DNA of 64,000 bases from Nocardioides zhouii (GTDB lineage: Bacteria > Actinomycetota > Actinomycetes > Propionibacteriales > Nocardioidaceae). Below are positions 41,360 to 50,268 of this stretch, piece by piece. The notes below the pieces were generated by a model. That model made no database searches and was not told where the DNA came from. It worked only from the letters and a program-made list of their open reading frames with translations. Position 1 is the first letter of the stretch. Each line of letters begins with the position of its first letter. The stretch covers positions 1 to 64,000 of the forward strand of contig NZ_SDWV01000016.1 of assembly GCF_004137345.1 (NCBI RefSeq), read 5' to 3'. The position numbers were made by a program, and so were the translations under genes.

Positions 41360-43447
41360 ATGGCTGAGCAGCGGCGGATCAGGATCGGCATCGACACCGG
41401 CGGCACGTTCACCGACGTCGTGGCGTTCGACGAGGACTCGGGCGAGCTGGTCACGACCAAGACGCCGAGCACGCCGGGCAACCCGGCCGACGGGTTCATC
41501 GCCGGGATCGAGAAGATCCTTGGCATCGTCGGGGCCGAGGGGCGCGACATCACGGCCGTTTCGCACGGCACCACCGTCGCTACCAACAAGCTGCTCGAGG
41601 GCAAGGTCGAGGCGCTCGGGTTCATCACCACCGAGGGCTACGAGTTCATGCTCGAGATCGCCCGCCAGTCGGTGCCCGACGGCTACGGCAACTCCTACTT
41701 CTGGGTCAAGCCCGACCGCATCGTGCCTGCCGACCGGGTGCGTACGGTCGGGGGCAGGCTCGACTTCACCGGCGCCGAGATCCGCCCGTTCGACGAGGAT
41801 GCGGCCGTCGCCGCTGCGCGCTGGTTCAAGGCGCAGGGGATCGCCACGATCGGTGTCTGCTTCCTGCACTCGTACGCCAACGACGCCCACGAGCTCCGGA
41901 TGCGGGAGATCCTGCGGCGCGAGCACCCCGACGCGATCGTCTCGATCTCGAGCGAGGTGCTCCGCGAGTACCGCGAGTACGAGCGCGCGATGACCACGCT
42001 GGTCGACGCGGCCGTGAAGCCCAACGTCAGCCGCTACGTCACCAACATCTCCGAGCGGCTGCTCAACTTCACCGGCAACGTGATCCCGTTCTACGTGATG
42101 AAGTCCAACGGCGGCGTGCTGTCGGCCGACGAGGTCGTCCACCAGCCCATCACCACCGTGCTGTCCGGACCGGCCGCCGGCGCCCTGGGCGCCGCGCTGA
42201 TCGCCAAGGTCGCCGGCTTCCCGCGGATCCTCACCTGCGACGGCGGGGGTACGTCGACCGACGTGTCGGTCGTGCTCGACGGAGAGCCGACGCTCACCAC
42301 CGAGGGCACCGTCGGTGCCTATCCGAGCAAGATCCCGATGATCGACGTCGTCACCGTCGGCGCGGGCGGCGGATCGATCGCCTGGCTGTCGCCCGAGGGC
42401 ACCCTCAAGGTCGGGCCCCACTCGGCCGGCGCCGACCCCGGCCCGCTCTGCTACGCCAAGGGCGGCACGCAGCCGACCATCACCGACGCCCACGTCACCC
42501 TCGGCCGGATCCCACCGCACCTGCTCGGCGGCGAGATCCCGCTCGACGTCGAGGCGGCCCGCCAGGGCATCGCCGACCTCGCCGACCAGCTCGGCCTCGA
42601 CTTCGAGCGGTGCGCCACCGGCATCCTCGAGATCTCCGCGTGGAACCAGGCCAATGCCCTGCGGCAGGTCTCGGTCAAGCGCGGCCTCGACGTCCGCGAC
42701 TTCATGTTGACCACCTTCGGCGGCTCCGGCTCGCTGCTGGCCTGCCGCCTCGTCGACATCCTCGACCTCGCCGGCGTCGTCGTCCCCCCCCACCCGGGCA
42801 ACGTCAGCGCCTTCGGCCTGCTGACCGTCGACGTGAAGAACGACTACGTCCAGACCCACGTCGCCAAGGAGTCGGTGCTCGACCACGCGGCGGTCCAGGC
42901 GATCCTCGACGACCTCACCGACCGGGCCCGCGAGGCGCTCGACAAGGAGGGCTTCACCGCCGAGCAGCACCAGTTCCAGCGCACCATCGACGTCCGCTAC
43001 GTCGGACAGGCCTACGAGGTGAGCGTGCCGGCACCGGTCGCCAAGGACGGGCAGAGCGTCGACGGGGCGTACGTCGAGCAGGTGGCGGACACCTTCCACG
43101 CCGCGCACCGCCAGCTCTACGGCTACGACTTCCGCGGCGACCCGACCCAGCAGGTCGAGTGGGTCAACCTCCGCGTCACCGGCATCGGTCCGATCACGCG
43201 GCCGGAGATCCCCACCCTGGGACCTGCGGGACCTCACTCGACCACCGAGCGCAAGGTCTGCTTCGACGCGGACCAGGGCTACGTCGACACCCCGGTCATC
43301 TGGCGCGGCGACCTCGGCGCGGGCGACACCTTCACCGGCCCCGCCATCGTCGAGGAGTTCGGCTCCACCATCCCGGTCCACCCCGGCTTCGAGGTCGTGG
43401 TCGACGACTGGGCCAACCTCGTGATCCGAAAGGTGGCTGCGTCATGA
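41360..43447 (+). CDS. hyuA: Hydantoinase/oxoprolinase subunit A (HyuA)
   Basis: 695 residues. The ATPase-fold signature GIDTGGTFTDVVAFD is at residues 10-24; SHGTTVATNKLLEG, TVLSGPAAGALGAA and CDGGGTSTDVSV follow, the conserved order of HyuA/5-oxoprolinase A subunits. With HyuB it should hydrolyse a cyclic imide or amide (hydantoin-, N-methylhydantoin- or oxoproline-like ring) using ATP. TTGAAT (41347-41352) lies 7 nt before the ATG. A second ring-opening enzyme in the same cluster as the barbiturase-like protein. Confidence 0.93.
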   Translation: MAEQRRIRIGIDTGGTFTDVVAFDEDSGELVTTKTPSTPGNPADGFIAGIEKILGIVGAEGRDITAVSHGTTVATNKLLEGKVEALGFITTEGYEFMLEIARQSVPDGYGNSYFWVKPDRIVPADRVRTVGGRLDFTGAEIRPFDEDAAVAAARWFKAQGIATIGVCFLHSYANDAHELRMREILRREHPDAIVSISSEVLREYREYERAMTTLVDAAVKPNVSRYVTNISERLLNFTGNVIPFYVMKSNGGVLSADEVVHQPITTVLSGPAAGALGAALIAKVAGFPRILTCDGGGTSTDVSVVLDGEPTLTTEGTVGAYPSKIPMIDVVTVGAGGGSIAWLSPEGTLKVGPHSAGADPGPLCYAKGGTQPTITDAHVTLGRIPPHLLGGEIPLDVEAARQGIADLADQLGLDFERCATGILEISAWNQANALRQVSVKRGLDVRDFMLTTFGGSGSLLACRLVDILDLAGVVVPPHPGNVSAFGLLTVDVKNDYVQTHVAKESVLDHAAVQAILDDLTDRAREALDKEGFTAEQHQFQRTIDVRYVGQAYEVSVPAPVAKDGQSVDGAYVEQVADTFHAAHRQLYGYDFRGDPTQQVEWVNLRVTGIGPITRPEIPTLGPAGPHSTTERKVCFDADQGYVDTPVIWRGDLGAGDTFTGPAIVEEFGSTIPVHPGFEVVVDDWANLVIRKVAAS

Positions 43448-45426
43448 GCGCCGTCGATCCCGCGTACGTCACCGCGAAGCCCGTCAACCCGGCCGGCCTT
43501 CCCACGTCGTACGAGCATGGTGGCCGGCTGACGGCCGAGGGCTCCGCCGTCGACCCGATCCTCGTCGAGATCGTCCAGGGCACCCTGGCGAGCGTCGAGA
43601 TGGAGGTCGAGACCGCCATCGGGCGCACCAGCCGCTCGCCGATGATCCGCGACGCGCACGACTTCCGCGCCGGCATCCACGACCGCCAGCTGCGCAAGCT
43701 CACCGGTCGCTCGTACAGCGCCCTGGTGCACCCGATCGTGCGCGACTACCCGATCGCCGAGATGGTCGAGGGCGACGTCTTCTTCCACAACGACGTCTAC
43801 GAGTCCGAGGGCGGCATCGGCCACCTGCCTGACCTCTGCGTCACCGTCCCGGTCTTCCACCAGGGCGAGGTCGTCGCCTTCGTGCAGGCCTTCGGCCACC
43901 ACGACGACATCGGCGGCGCGGTGCCGGGCTCGATGCCCAGCAACGCAACCACGGTGTACGAGGAGGGACTCGCCGTCCCGCCCATCAAGCTCTGGGACGC
44001 CGGCGTGCCCAACAGGTCGGCACTGCGGATCATGACGCGCAACTCGCGGATGCCCGACAGCCTCGCGGCCGACCTCGACGCCGAGTGCTCGGCCTGCCTG
44101 ATGGGGGCGCGTCGGCTCGGGGAACTCTTCGACCGCTACGGCCGCGAGTCGATCGAGACGGCGTTCGACGCGATCCTCGACACGACGACCGAGACCTACC
44201 GCCGCGAGATCCTGTCCAAGATCCCCGACGGCACGTACGTCTGGGAGGACTACGCCGAGCACGACGGCGTCGACGAGCCGCAGCTGCACACGCAGCGGAT
44301 CACCCTGACCAAGGTCAGCGACGCCCCGGCGGACCCGGAGAACGGCCGTCCCGCGGGACCGCGGCTGATCATCGACTTCACCGGCACGAGCAAGCAGGCC
44401 AGGGGGCCGATCAACCACTGCGGCGACTACGTCGGCGGCAACTTCCTCAAGAAGTGGCTCGCGCCGATCCTGCGCAACCTCGCCGACACCCCGGAGCGGA
44501 TGGCCGAGCTCGACGTCAACGAGGGCATCGTGCCGCTGATCGAGATGCGCTTCCCCGAGAAGGGCACGCTCCTCACGCCGATCCACCCCGGCCCGACCAA
44601 CGCCCGTACGTTCGTGATCCTGCGGCTGCTCGGCGTGCTCGCCGGCGTCGTGGCGAAGGCCGTCGACGGCAAGATGCCGGCCGACCAGGAGACGATCCGC
44701 TACACCGGCGTCTACGGCAAGGACCTCGACGGCAACGACTACCTCATGCGCGAGGTGCTCGGCGGCGGCTCGGGCGGTCGCTACTACGCCGACGGCGAGG
44801 ACACCATCCACGTCGTCCCCGACTCGCGCAACCTGCCGACCGAGTTCACCGAGTCGCGCTTCCCGTTCATCGTCGAGCGGCTCGGGCTGGCGCAGGACTC
44901 CGGCGGCGCGGGGGAGTACCGCGGGGGCCTCGGCTACGAGAAGCAGATTCGGATGCTCAAGGACGCGCACTTCATGTCCATCGCCGACCGCTCGATCCTG
45001 GCCTGCTGGGGAGTGCGCGGCGGCAAGGCGGGCATGCCCTTCCAGGTCGTCATCGACCCGGGCGGTCCCGACGAGCGCGAGGTCGACGCCCTCGCCGATG
45101 CCGAGGAGATCAAGGCCGGCCAGGTCGTCCGGATCCGTACGACGGGTGGCGGCGGCTGGGGCGATCCGCTGGCCCGCGACCCGCAGAGCGTCGTGCGCGA
45201 CGTGGTGTGGCGCAAGGTCTCGGCTGAGGCCGCGCTGCGCGACTACGGCGTCGTGCTGACGGGGTCGGCCGACGCGGGCGACCTCGGTTTCGACGAGGCC
45301 GCGACGGCCACCGAGCGCTCCGGCCGCGCGGCGTGGAGCCGAGAGGACGACGCCTTCTTCGACCGCGGTCCTGGCTACGCCTCGCTGGCCGACGGTGCGG
45401 CCTCCGCCGAGGTTGACCGGATCTGA
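43444..45426 (+). CDS. hyuB: Hydantoinase/oxoprolinase subunit B (HyuB)
   Basis: 660 residues: family blocks DPILVEIVQGTLASVEMEVE, HNDVYESEGGIGHLPDL, FGHHDDIGGAVPGSMPSNAT and a Gly-rich C-terminal GGSGGRYYADGEDTIHVVPDS. ATG overlaps the hyuA stop by 4 nt. Partner of HyuA in ATP-dependent ring opening. The substrate is inferred only from neighbours. Confidence 0.93.
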   Translation: MSAVDPAYVTAKPVNPAGLPTSYEHGGRLTAEGSAVDPILVEIVQGTLASVEMEVETAIGRTSRSPMIRDAHDFRAGIHDRQLRKLTGRSYSALVHPIVRDYPIAEMVEGDVFFHNDVYESEGGIGHLPDLCVTVPVFHQGEVVAFVQAFGHHDDIGGAVPGSMPSNATTVYEEGLAVPPIKLWDAGVPNRSALRIMTRNSRMPDSLAADLDAECSACLMGARRLGELFDRYGRESIETAFDAILDTTTETYRREILSKIPDGTYVWEDYAEHDGVDEPQLHTQRITLTKVSDAPADPENGRPAGPRLIIDFTGTSKQARGPINHCGDYVGGNFLKKWLAPILRNLADTPERMAELDVNEGIVPLIEMRFPEKGTLLTPIHPGPTNARTFVILRLLGVLAGVVAKAVDGKMPADQETIRYTGVYGKDLDGNDYLMREVLGGGSGGRYYADGEDTIHVVPDSRNLPTEFTESRFPFIVERLGLAQDSGGAGEYRGGLGYEKQIRMLKDAHFMSIADRSILACWGVRGGKAGMPFQVVIDPGGPDEREVDALADAEEIKAGQVVRIRTTGGGGWGDPLARDPQSVVRDVVWRKVSAEAALRDYGVVLTGSADAGDLGFDEAATATERSGRAAWSREDDAFFDRGPGYASLADGAASAEVDRI

Positions 45427-45427
45427 C

Positions 45428-46081
45428 GTGCGCGTCGCGGTCCTGGGTGGTCACGGCAAGACCGGTCGTGCCGTCTGCGCTGCACTCGACGACCCGGTGC
45501 CGCTGGGACGCGCGGACTGGCCGGACCTCGCCTCGGCCGTCGGCGGGTCCAAGGCGGCGTACGTCATCGCGCCCAACCTGCACCCCGACGAGCCGGCGTA
45601 CGTCGACTCCGTCCTGCGCGCGCTGACCGAGGCTGGCGTCGGGCTCGTCGTCTACCACTCCGTCGCCTCGCCCTACATCCCCGCGATGCCGCACCACCTC
45701 GGCAAGGCAGTCAGCGAGGACCTCGTGCGGCGCTCCGGCCTCGACTGGACGATCCTCCAGCCGGGCGCCTACCTCCAGAACCTCGACCTGAGCGGGCCGA
45801 TCGACCTGCCGTACTCACCCGACGTGCCCTTCGGCTTCCTCGACCTCGCCGACCTCGGCGCGGTCGCGGCGCTGGTGCTGACGGAGGACGGGCACGTCGG
45901 CGCGACGTACGAGCTCGCCTCCCGCGTCGCGACAGTGCGCGAGCTGGCTTCCGAGGCGGGGGTGGACGTGCGGCAGGTGCCGGACCCGGGCACCCATCCG
46001 TGGCTGACGGCGATGTTCGCCTACTACGACGACCACGGACTGCCGGTGGGCACGCGAGTGTTGGCCTCCCTCCTCGCCTGA
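45428..46081 (+). CDS. NmrA-like NAD(P)-binding protein
   Basis: 217 residues. Start VAVLGGHGKTGRAV is a Rossmann GxxGxxG; TILQPGAYLQNL matches atypical SDR/NmrA-like proteins (the Y...K pair of classical SDRs is not evident). GTG 45428 begins 1 nt after the hyuB stop, so it is co-transcribed. It could be a redox sensor or reductase for the pathway. No specific reaction known. Confidence 0.8.
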   Translation: MRVAVLGGHGKTGRAVCAALDDPVPLGRADWPDLASAVGGSKAAYVIAPNLHPDEPAYVDSVLRALTEAGVGLVVYHSVASPYIPAMPHHLGKAVSEDLVRRSGLDWTILQPGAYLQNLDLSGPIDLPYSPDVPFGFLDLADLGAVAALVLTEDGHVGATYELASRVATVRELASEAGVDVRQVPDPGTHPWLTAMFAYYDDHGLPVGTRVLASLLA

Positions 46082-46087
46082 TCCCAG

Positions 46088-46133
46088 GACGTCATATGGA
46101 CGGGGCCAGCGCCGACGCCGTCCGAATGACGTC
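46088..46133. terminator. Hairpin terminator after the hyu operon
   Basis: GACGTCAT (46088-46095) pairs with ATGACGTC (46126-46133), and GGACG (46098-46102) with CGTCC (46119-46123), separated by a 2-nt mismatch. The outer arms repeat those of the palindrome at 11286-11329. Confidence 0.65.
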
Positions 46134-46167
46134 GCGAGCGCGCATGACCGGGTGCCATGATCGGCGC

Positions 46168-47493
46168 GTGACGACCTCGGACACGTACGCCGACCTCGGC
46201 GAGGCCGCGTGGCGCTGGGTGCTCGACCAGGTCAGGTGGGACGACGACGGGCCCTGGATCCCCGAGTCGGTGCCGTACGACGGCGGGCCGCCGGAGGACC
46301 GCGACGGGATGCACAGCGGCATCGGCGGCCTCGCGCACGTGCTGGCGGAGGTCCGCGAGGCCCGTGCGTGGACGGACGAGGAGCAGCAACTCGCCGACGG
46401 GATCGCCGCGCGGATCCGCGCCAACCTCGCCACCACCACGGCGTACTCGTACTTCGACGGACTGGTCAGCGACCTAGGCGTCCTGTCGGCCCTGGAGGCG
46501 GACGGGTCGGAGCAGGCGATCGTCCGGTTGGCGGAGCTCGCCACGGACGACGGCTGGGAGCAGCCGTGGATGGAGTCCCCACCGTTCGCTCCGCACAGCC
46601 GGATCAACGACGCCACCCTCGGCACCGCGGGCAACCTGCTCGGTGCGGTGTGGGCGCACCGGCGCGGCATCCCGGGAGCCGAGGAACTCGCGACCAGGGC
46701 CGCGAGCATCCTGCTCGCCGAGGCCGAGCCGACGGATGCGGGCACCAACTGGCAGTTCGTGCCGCGGCGGTTCACCGCAGACGTCCCGCCCGCACGCCGC
46801 GACCGCGAGATGCCGAACTGGTCGCACGGCCTGGCGGGAATCGCGGCAGCCCTTGCGGTGGCGGGGACCGAGCTCGGACGCCCCGACCTCGTCGAGGCTG
46901 CGCGCAGCGGCGCCGAGCACCTGGTCACCCTGGGCGACACGGCACAGGGCGGGTTCGTGGTTCCGCACGTCATCCCGGACCAGGCCGGTGTCGACCACGT
47001 GACGTTCACCTGGTGCCACGGCCCGACCGGCACCTCGCTGCTCTTCACTGCGCTCGAGCACGCCGGCGTCGACGACGTCGCGGGGGAGACAACGGCGCAG
47101 TGGCACCGCCGTTGCCTGCAGAGCCTCCGCACGTCCGGCATCCCCGAGCGGCTGCACCCGGGTTTCTGGGACAACGACGGCCGCTGCTGCGGCACGGCCG
47201 GGGTCGGCGACGTGGTCCTCGACGCGTGGCAGCGGCGCGGTGAGGACGACGACCTCGCCTTCGCGCAGGTGCTCGGCGACGCGCTTGTCGAGCGGGCGGT
47301 CGTTGACGGCGACCGCGCCTGCTGGCGCTTCACCGAACACCGCAACGACGACCCGCTGCTTCCCCCGGGAGTCGGCTGGATGCAGGGCACCGCCGGCATC
47401 GCGGCCTACCTTCTGCGGCTGGGCCGGGTGCTGCACGAGGGGCGTACGACGCCTGCCGTCCCGCGCCTCGACACCTGGTGGAACCTGCCGTGA
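46168..47493 (+). CDS. Orphan lanthionine synthetase C-like protein
   Basis: 441 residues with the alpha/alpha-toroid repeats of LanC: GLAGIAAALA, WCHGPTGTSLLF, GRCCGTAGVGDVVLD and WMQGTAGIAAYLLRLG. Zinc ligands: Cys283 in WCHG and Cys340-Cys341 in RCCG, where most LanC proteins have CHG, so a three-cysteine zinc site like CCG-type LanM is likely. No LanB/LanM partner or precursor-like peptide is visible nearby, so it is an orphan of unknown substrate. CATGAT (46156-46161) lies 6 nt before GTG 46168. Confidence 0.85.
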   Translation: MTTSDTYADLGEAAWRWVLDQVRWDDDGPWIPESVPYDGGPPEDRDGMHSGIGGLAHVLAEVREARAWTDEEQQLADGIAARIRANLATTTAYSYFDGLVSDLGVLSALEADGSEQAIVRLAELATDDGWEQPWMESPPFAPHSRINDATLGTAGNLLGAVWAHRRGIPGAEELATRAASILLAEAEPTDAGTNWQFVPRRFTADVPPARRDREMPNWSHGLAGIAAALAVAGTELGRPDLVEAARSGAEHLVTLGDTAQGGFVVPHVIPDQAGVDHVTFTWCHGPTGTSLLFTALEHAGVDDVAGETTAQWHRRCLQSLRTSGIPERLHPGFWDNDGRCCGTAGVGDVVLDAWQRRGEDDDLAFAQVLGDALVERAVVDGDRACWRFTEHRNDDPLLPPGVGWMQGTAGIAAYLLRLGRVLHEGRTTPAVPRLDTWWNLP

Positions 47494-48245
47494 CCGCGCG
47501 CGCCCTCACCTTCGGATCCGTCGCGGCGGCGTACGAGCGCTACCGGCCCGGCTACCCCGAGGACCTCGTCGACGGGGTGCTGGCGTACGCCGGGCGCCCC
47601 GTCGCGACGGCACTGGAGATCGGCGCGGGCACGGGCAAGGCGACCCGCGCGTTCGCCGCGCGCGGTCTGGACATCACCGCCTCCGAGCCGGACGCAGCGA
47701 TGCTCGCCGAGCTGCGGAGGCGGGTGCCGGGAGTGGCCACCGTCCGGGCAACCTTCGAGGAGCTGCCGCTGACCACGACGTACGACCTGGTCTACGCCGC
47801 GGCCGCGCTGCACTGGACCCGGCCCGAGGGTCGGTGGGAGCGCATGGCCGCGCTGCTCGGTCCGGGTGGCGTCGTTGCGTCGTTCGGCTCGCCCCGGGAC
47901 CTGGCGGATCCCGAGCTGGAGGAGGCCGTACGCGCCGCCCGCGCGCCCTGGCTCGCCGCCGACGACGTGCCACCACCCGACGGGACGCCCGAGGACTGCA
48001 CGCTGCAGTGGCCGAGCACCGAGATGGCCGTCTCCGGCCTGTTCACCGATGTCACGCAGGTCGTGATCGAGCAGCGGACGACCGTGTCGGCGCGCGACTA
48101 CGTCGGCCTCCTGTCGACCGTCTCGGCCTACCTCGAGCTCGAACCGGCCGACCGCGAGGCCGCCCTGGGCAGCGTGCTGGCCTCGCTGCCGCCGCGGGTG
48201 CACGTCGTCGGGGACATCAGGCTGCACCTCGCGCGCAAGGCGTGA
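47490..48245 (+). CDS. SAM-dependent methyltransferase
   Basis: 251 residues. Motif I ALEIGAGTGKATRAFA near residue 38, motif II ITASEPDAAML, and LVYAAAALHWTRPEGRWERM typical of the UbiE-like/type 11-25 group. GTG start overlaps the LanC-like stop by 4 nt, so the two are coupled; the pair may modify the same small molecule or peptide, which is inference. Confidence 0.85.
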   Translation: MTARALTFGSVAAAYERYRPGYPEDLVDGVLAYAGRPVATALEIGAGTGKATRAFAARGLDITASEPDAAMLAELRRRVPGVATVRATFEELPLTTTYDLVYAAAALHWTRPEGRWERMAALLGPGGVVASFGSPRDLADPELEEAVRAARAPWLAADDVPPPDGTPEDCTLQWPSTEMAVSGLFTDVTQVVIEQRTTVSARDYVGLLSTVSAYLELEPADREAALGSVLASLPPRVHVVGDIRLHLARKA

Positions 48246-48263
48246 GTGCGGTGGAATGGCCGC

Positions 48264-48743
48264 ATGGCAGGAGTGGACGAACTGGGTTTGCCGACCCTGT
48301 ACGAGTGGGCCGGCGGCATTGACCCGCTGCGCCGGATGATCGACTGCTTCTACGACCGGGTCGAGGCCGACGACGACCTGGCCGGCTTCTTTCCGGGTGG
48401 CGTCTCGGAGCACCACCGCGCCCACGTCGCGGACTGGTGGGCCGAGGTGCTCGGCGGGCCGCCGACGTACACCGAACGCCACGGCGGCTACGAGTCGATG
48501 CTCCGCCACCACCTGGGCCTCGCCATCACACCCGCGCAGCGGCACCGGTTCGCGGCCACGATGAGCCTCGCCGCCGACGACGCGGGCCTGCCCGCCGACC
48601 CGGAGTTCCGGGCCGCGGTCATCGGCTACCTCGAGTGGGGCACGCGACTGGCGATGGAGAACTCGCAGCCCGGCGCCGAGCCACCCGCGCAGGCACCCAC
48701 GCCGCGCTGGGGCTGGGGCGTCGCGCCGCCCTATCAGGGTTGA
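48264..48743 (+). CDS. Group II truncated haemoglobin (GlbO-like)
   Basis: 159 residues. Globin pattern LYEWAGGIDPLRRMIDCFYDRV, FFPGGVSEHHRAHVADWW, and YESMLRHHLGLAITPAQRHRF, which carries the proximal histidine. The PRWGWGVAPPY tail is usual for actinobacterial trHbO. Probably binds oxygen and protects or feeds redox enzymes. It ends 10 nt inside the convergent kinase gene. Confidence 0.88.
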   Translation: MAGVDELGLPTLYEWAGGIDPLRRMIDCFYDRVEADDDLAGFFPGGVSEHHRAHVADWWAEVLGGPPTYTERHGGYESMLRHHLGLAITPAQRHRFAATMSLAADDAGLPADPEFRAAVIGYLEWGTRLAMENSQPGAEPPAQAPTPRWGWGVAPPYQG

Positions 48744-49231
48744 ACGCCCGCCAGCCGCAGGATCTCGTTGACGACGTCGGCCAGCGGACGGGTGGCGTCG
48801 ATCGACGTGCCGGAGGCGGGGAGGTCCTCGCGGGTCGCGTGCACCCGGAGCACCAGCTCGCGCTCCTCGGGCCGGGCGCCGAACTCGTCCAAGGGGCGTG
48901 CGTCGAGCCGCTCGAGCAACGTGTCGCGGTCGACCTCGAGGAGAAAGACCTCGTCGAAGAGGTCGACGAAGGCGGCGTGGTTGCGCGAGCCTCCACAGAA
49001 GAACGTGACGGGCTCGCTCCGGTCGGCGGCCAGCTCGCGTACGCGGGCGACGTCCCAGACGTGGTGCTCGTGGTGGAAGCCGGGCAGCGGCTCGCCCGTG
49101 ACCGGGTCGCCCTGGTAGGCCAGGACGCGGTCGCCGTGCACGACATGGTGCCCGCGCCGCTCGAGCTCGGTCGCCACCGTCGTCTTCCCGGCGGTCGAGA
49201 CGCCCTCGACCAGGTAGTTGCGCACGCCCAC
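48734..49231 (-). CDS. AAA/P-loop kinase-like protein
   Basis: 165 residues from GTG 49231, chosen because GATACT lies 6 nt upstream on the minus strand; ATG 49249 would add six residues. Walker A is EGVSTAGKTTVATEL at the N-terminus and DGDRV-like HGDRVLAYQGD follows. The C-terminal half has a regular DTLLERLDARPL. It resembles small nucleoside/shikimate kinase-like ATPases, possibly an uncharacterised phosphotransferase. Overlaps the globin gene by 10 nt at its 3' end. Confidence 0.65.
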   Translation of the reverse strand: MGVRNYLVEGVSTAGKTTVATELERRGHHVVHGDRVLAYQGDPVTGEPLPGFHHEHHVWDVARVRELAADRSEPVTFFCGGSRNHAAFVDLFDEVFLLEVDRDTLLERLDARPLDEFGARPEERELVLRVHATREDLPASGTSIDATRPLADVVNEILRLAGVQP

Positions 49232-49322
49232 CCGAGCAGTATCAAACATTGCCAGCGAAACCCCGCGTTGTTGGCTGATGGTGCCGTGGGGTCGGCGTGA
49301 GCGGCGACACTACGGTTGCGCC

Positions 49323-50258
49323 ATGAGGGTCCTGCTCGCACTCGGTGGCAACGCCATGACGAACGCCGACGGGCGGGCGCGCCCGGAGGACCAGATCGCC
49401 GCGGCGGAGGTCGCGATGGCCGCGGTCGCGGGTCTCATCGAGCACGACCACGAGGTCGTCATCACCCACGGCAACGGGCCCCAGGTCGGCAACCTGCTGG
49501 TCAAGAACGAGCTCGCCGCGGCCGTCGTACCCCCCGTCCCGCTCGACTGGTGCGGCGCGCAGACGCAGGCCACCCTCGGCTTCGTGCTGATGGACGCCCT
49601 CGACCGCGAGCTCGCGCTGAGGGGCCTTGACCGCCGCAGCGCCGCGGTCGTCACCCGGACGCTGGTCGACGCCGACGACGAGGGCTTCACCACGCCGACC
49701 AAGCCGATCGGGCGCCACCTGCCCGAGGCCGAGGCGAAGCTCCTGATGGGCCATGGCGAGACCTGGGAGGACCGCGGCGAGAAGGGCTGGCGCCGCGTCG
49801 TCGCCTCGCCCGAGCCGCTGGAGATCCTCGACGCGCCCGCCGTGCTCGCGCTCATCGAGGCCGGCTTCGTCGTCGTCGCCAACGGTGGTGGCGGCATCCC
49901 GCACGTACGCCGTCCCGACGGGTCGCTCGCCGGTGTCGAGGCCGTGATCGACAAGGACCTCGGCGCCGCGCTGCTGGCCGAGACCACCGCCGCCGACGTG
50001 CTCGTCATCGCCACCGACGTCCCGAACGCCGTTATCCGCTGGGGCGAACCCGACGCCGAGCCGCTCGGCCGGCTGAGCGTCGAGGAGCTGCGCGCCCACG
50101 CCGCCGACGGTCACTTCGCGTCCGGCTCGATGGGCCCGAAGGTCGACGCCGTCTGCCGCTTCGTCGAGTCCACCGGCCGCACCGGCGTCATCACCAGCCT
50201 CGACCAGATCACCTCAGCCGTCGCCGGCGATGCCGGCACCGTCGTACGCCCCTCCTGA
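49323..50258 (+). CDS. arcC: Carbamate kinase
   Basis: 311 residues. The amino-acid kinase fold start [26 protein letters not shown], then [12 protein letters not shown] and [15 protein letters not shown] match carbamate kinase (carbamoyl phosphate + ADP to ATP + carbamate). No arginine deiminase genes are near, so it is not part of the ADI pathway; a carbamoyl-phosphate source is likely the FdrA/DUF1116/DUF2877 enzyme. TACGGT (49311-49316) is 6 nt before the ATG. The barbiturase-family gene starts 10 nt after its stop. Confidence 0.93.
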   Translation: MRVLLALGGNAMTNADGRARPEDQIAAAEVAMAAVAGLIEHDHEVVITHGNGPQVGNLLVKNELAAAVVPPVPLDWCGAQTQATLGFVLMDALDRELALRGLDRRSAAVVTRTLVDADDEGFTTPTKPIGRHLPEAEAKLLMGHGETWEDRGEKGWRRVVASPEPLEILDAPAVLALIEAGFVVVANGGGGIPHVRRPDGSLAGVEAVIDKDLGAALLAETTAADVLVIATDVPNAVIRWGEPDAEPLGRLSVEELRAHAADGHFASGSMGPKVDAVCRFVESTGRTGVITSLDQITSAVAGDAGTVVRPS

Positions 50259-50268
50259 AAGGAACCCC

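Noticed and set aside
40899-41993. Long plus-strand ORF through the amidase-hyuA gap
   Set aside because: It crosses a terminator-like hairpin and runs out of frame into hyuA, whose family match is certain. The upstream part has no protein resemblance I know.
46168-47493. Lanthipeptide gene cluster
   Set aside because: Only a LanC-like gene is present; no LanB/LanM, transporter or precursor-like ORF was found nearby.
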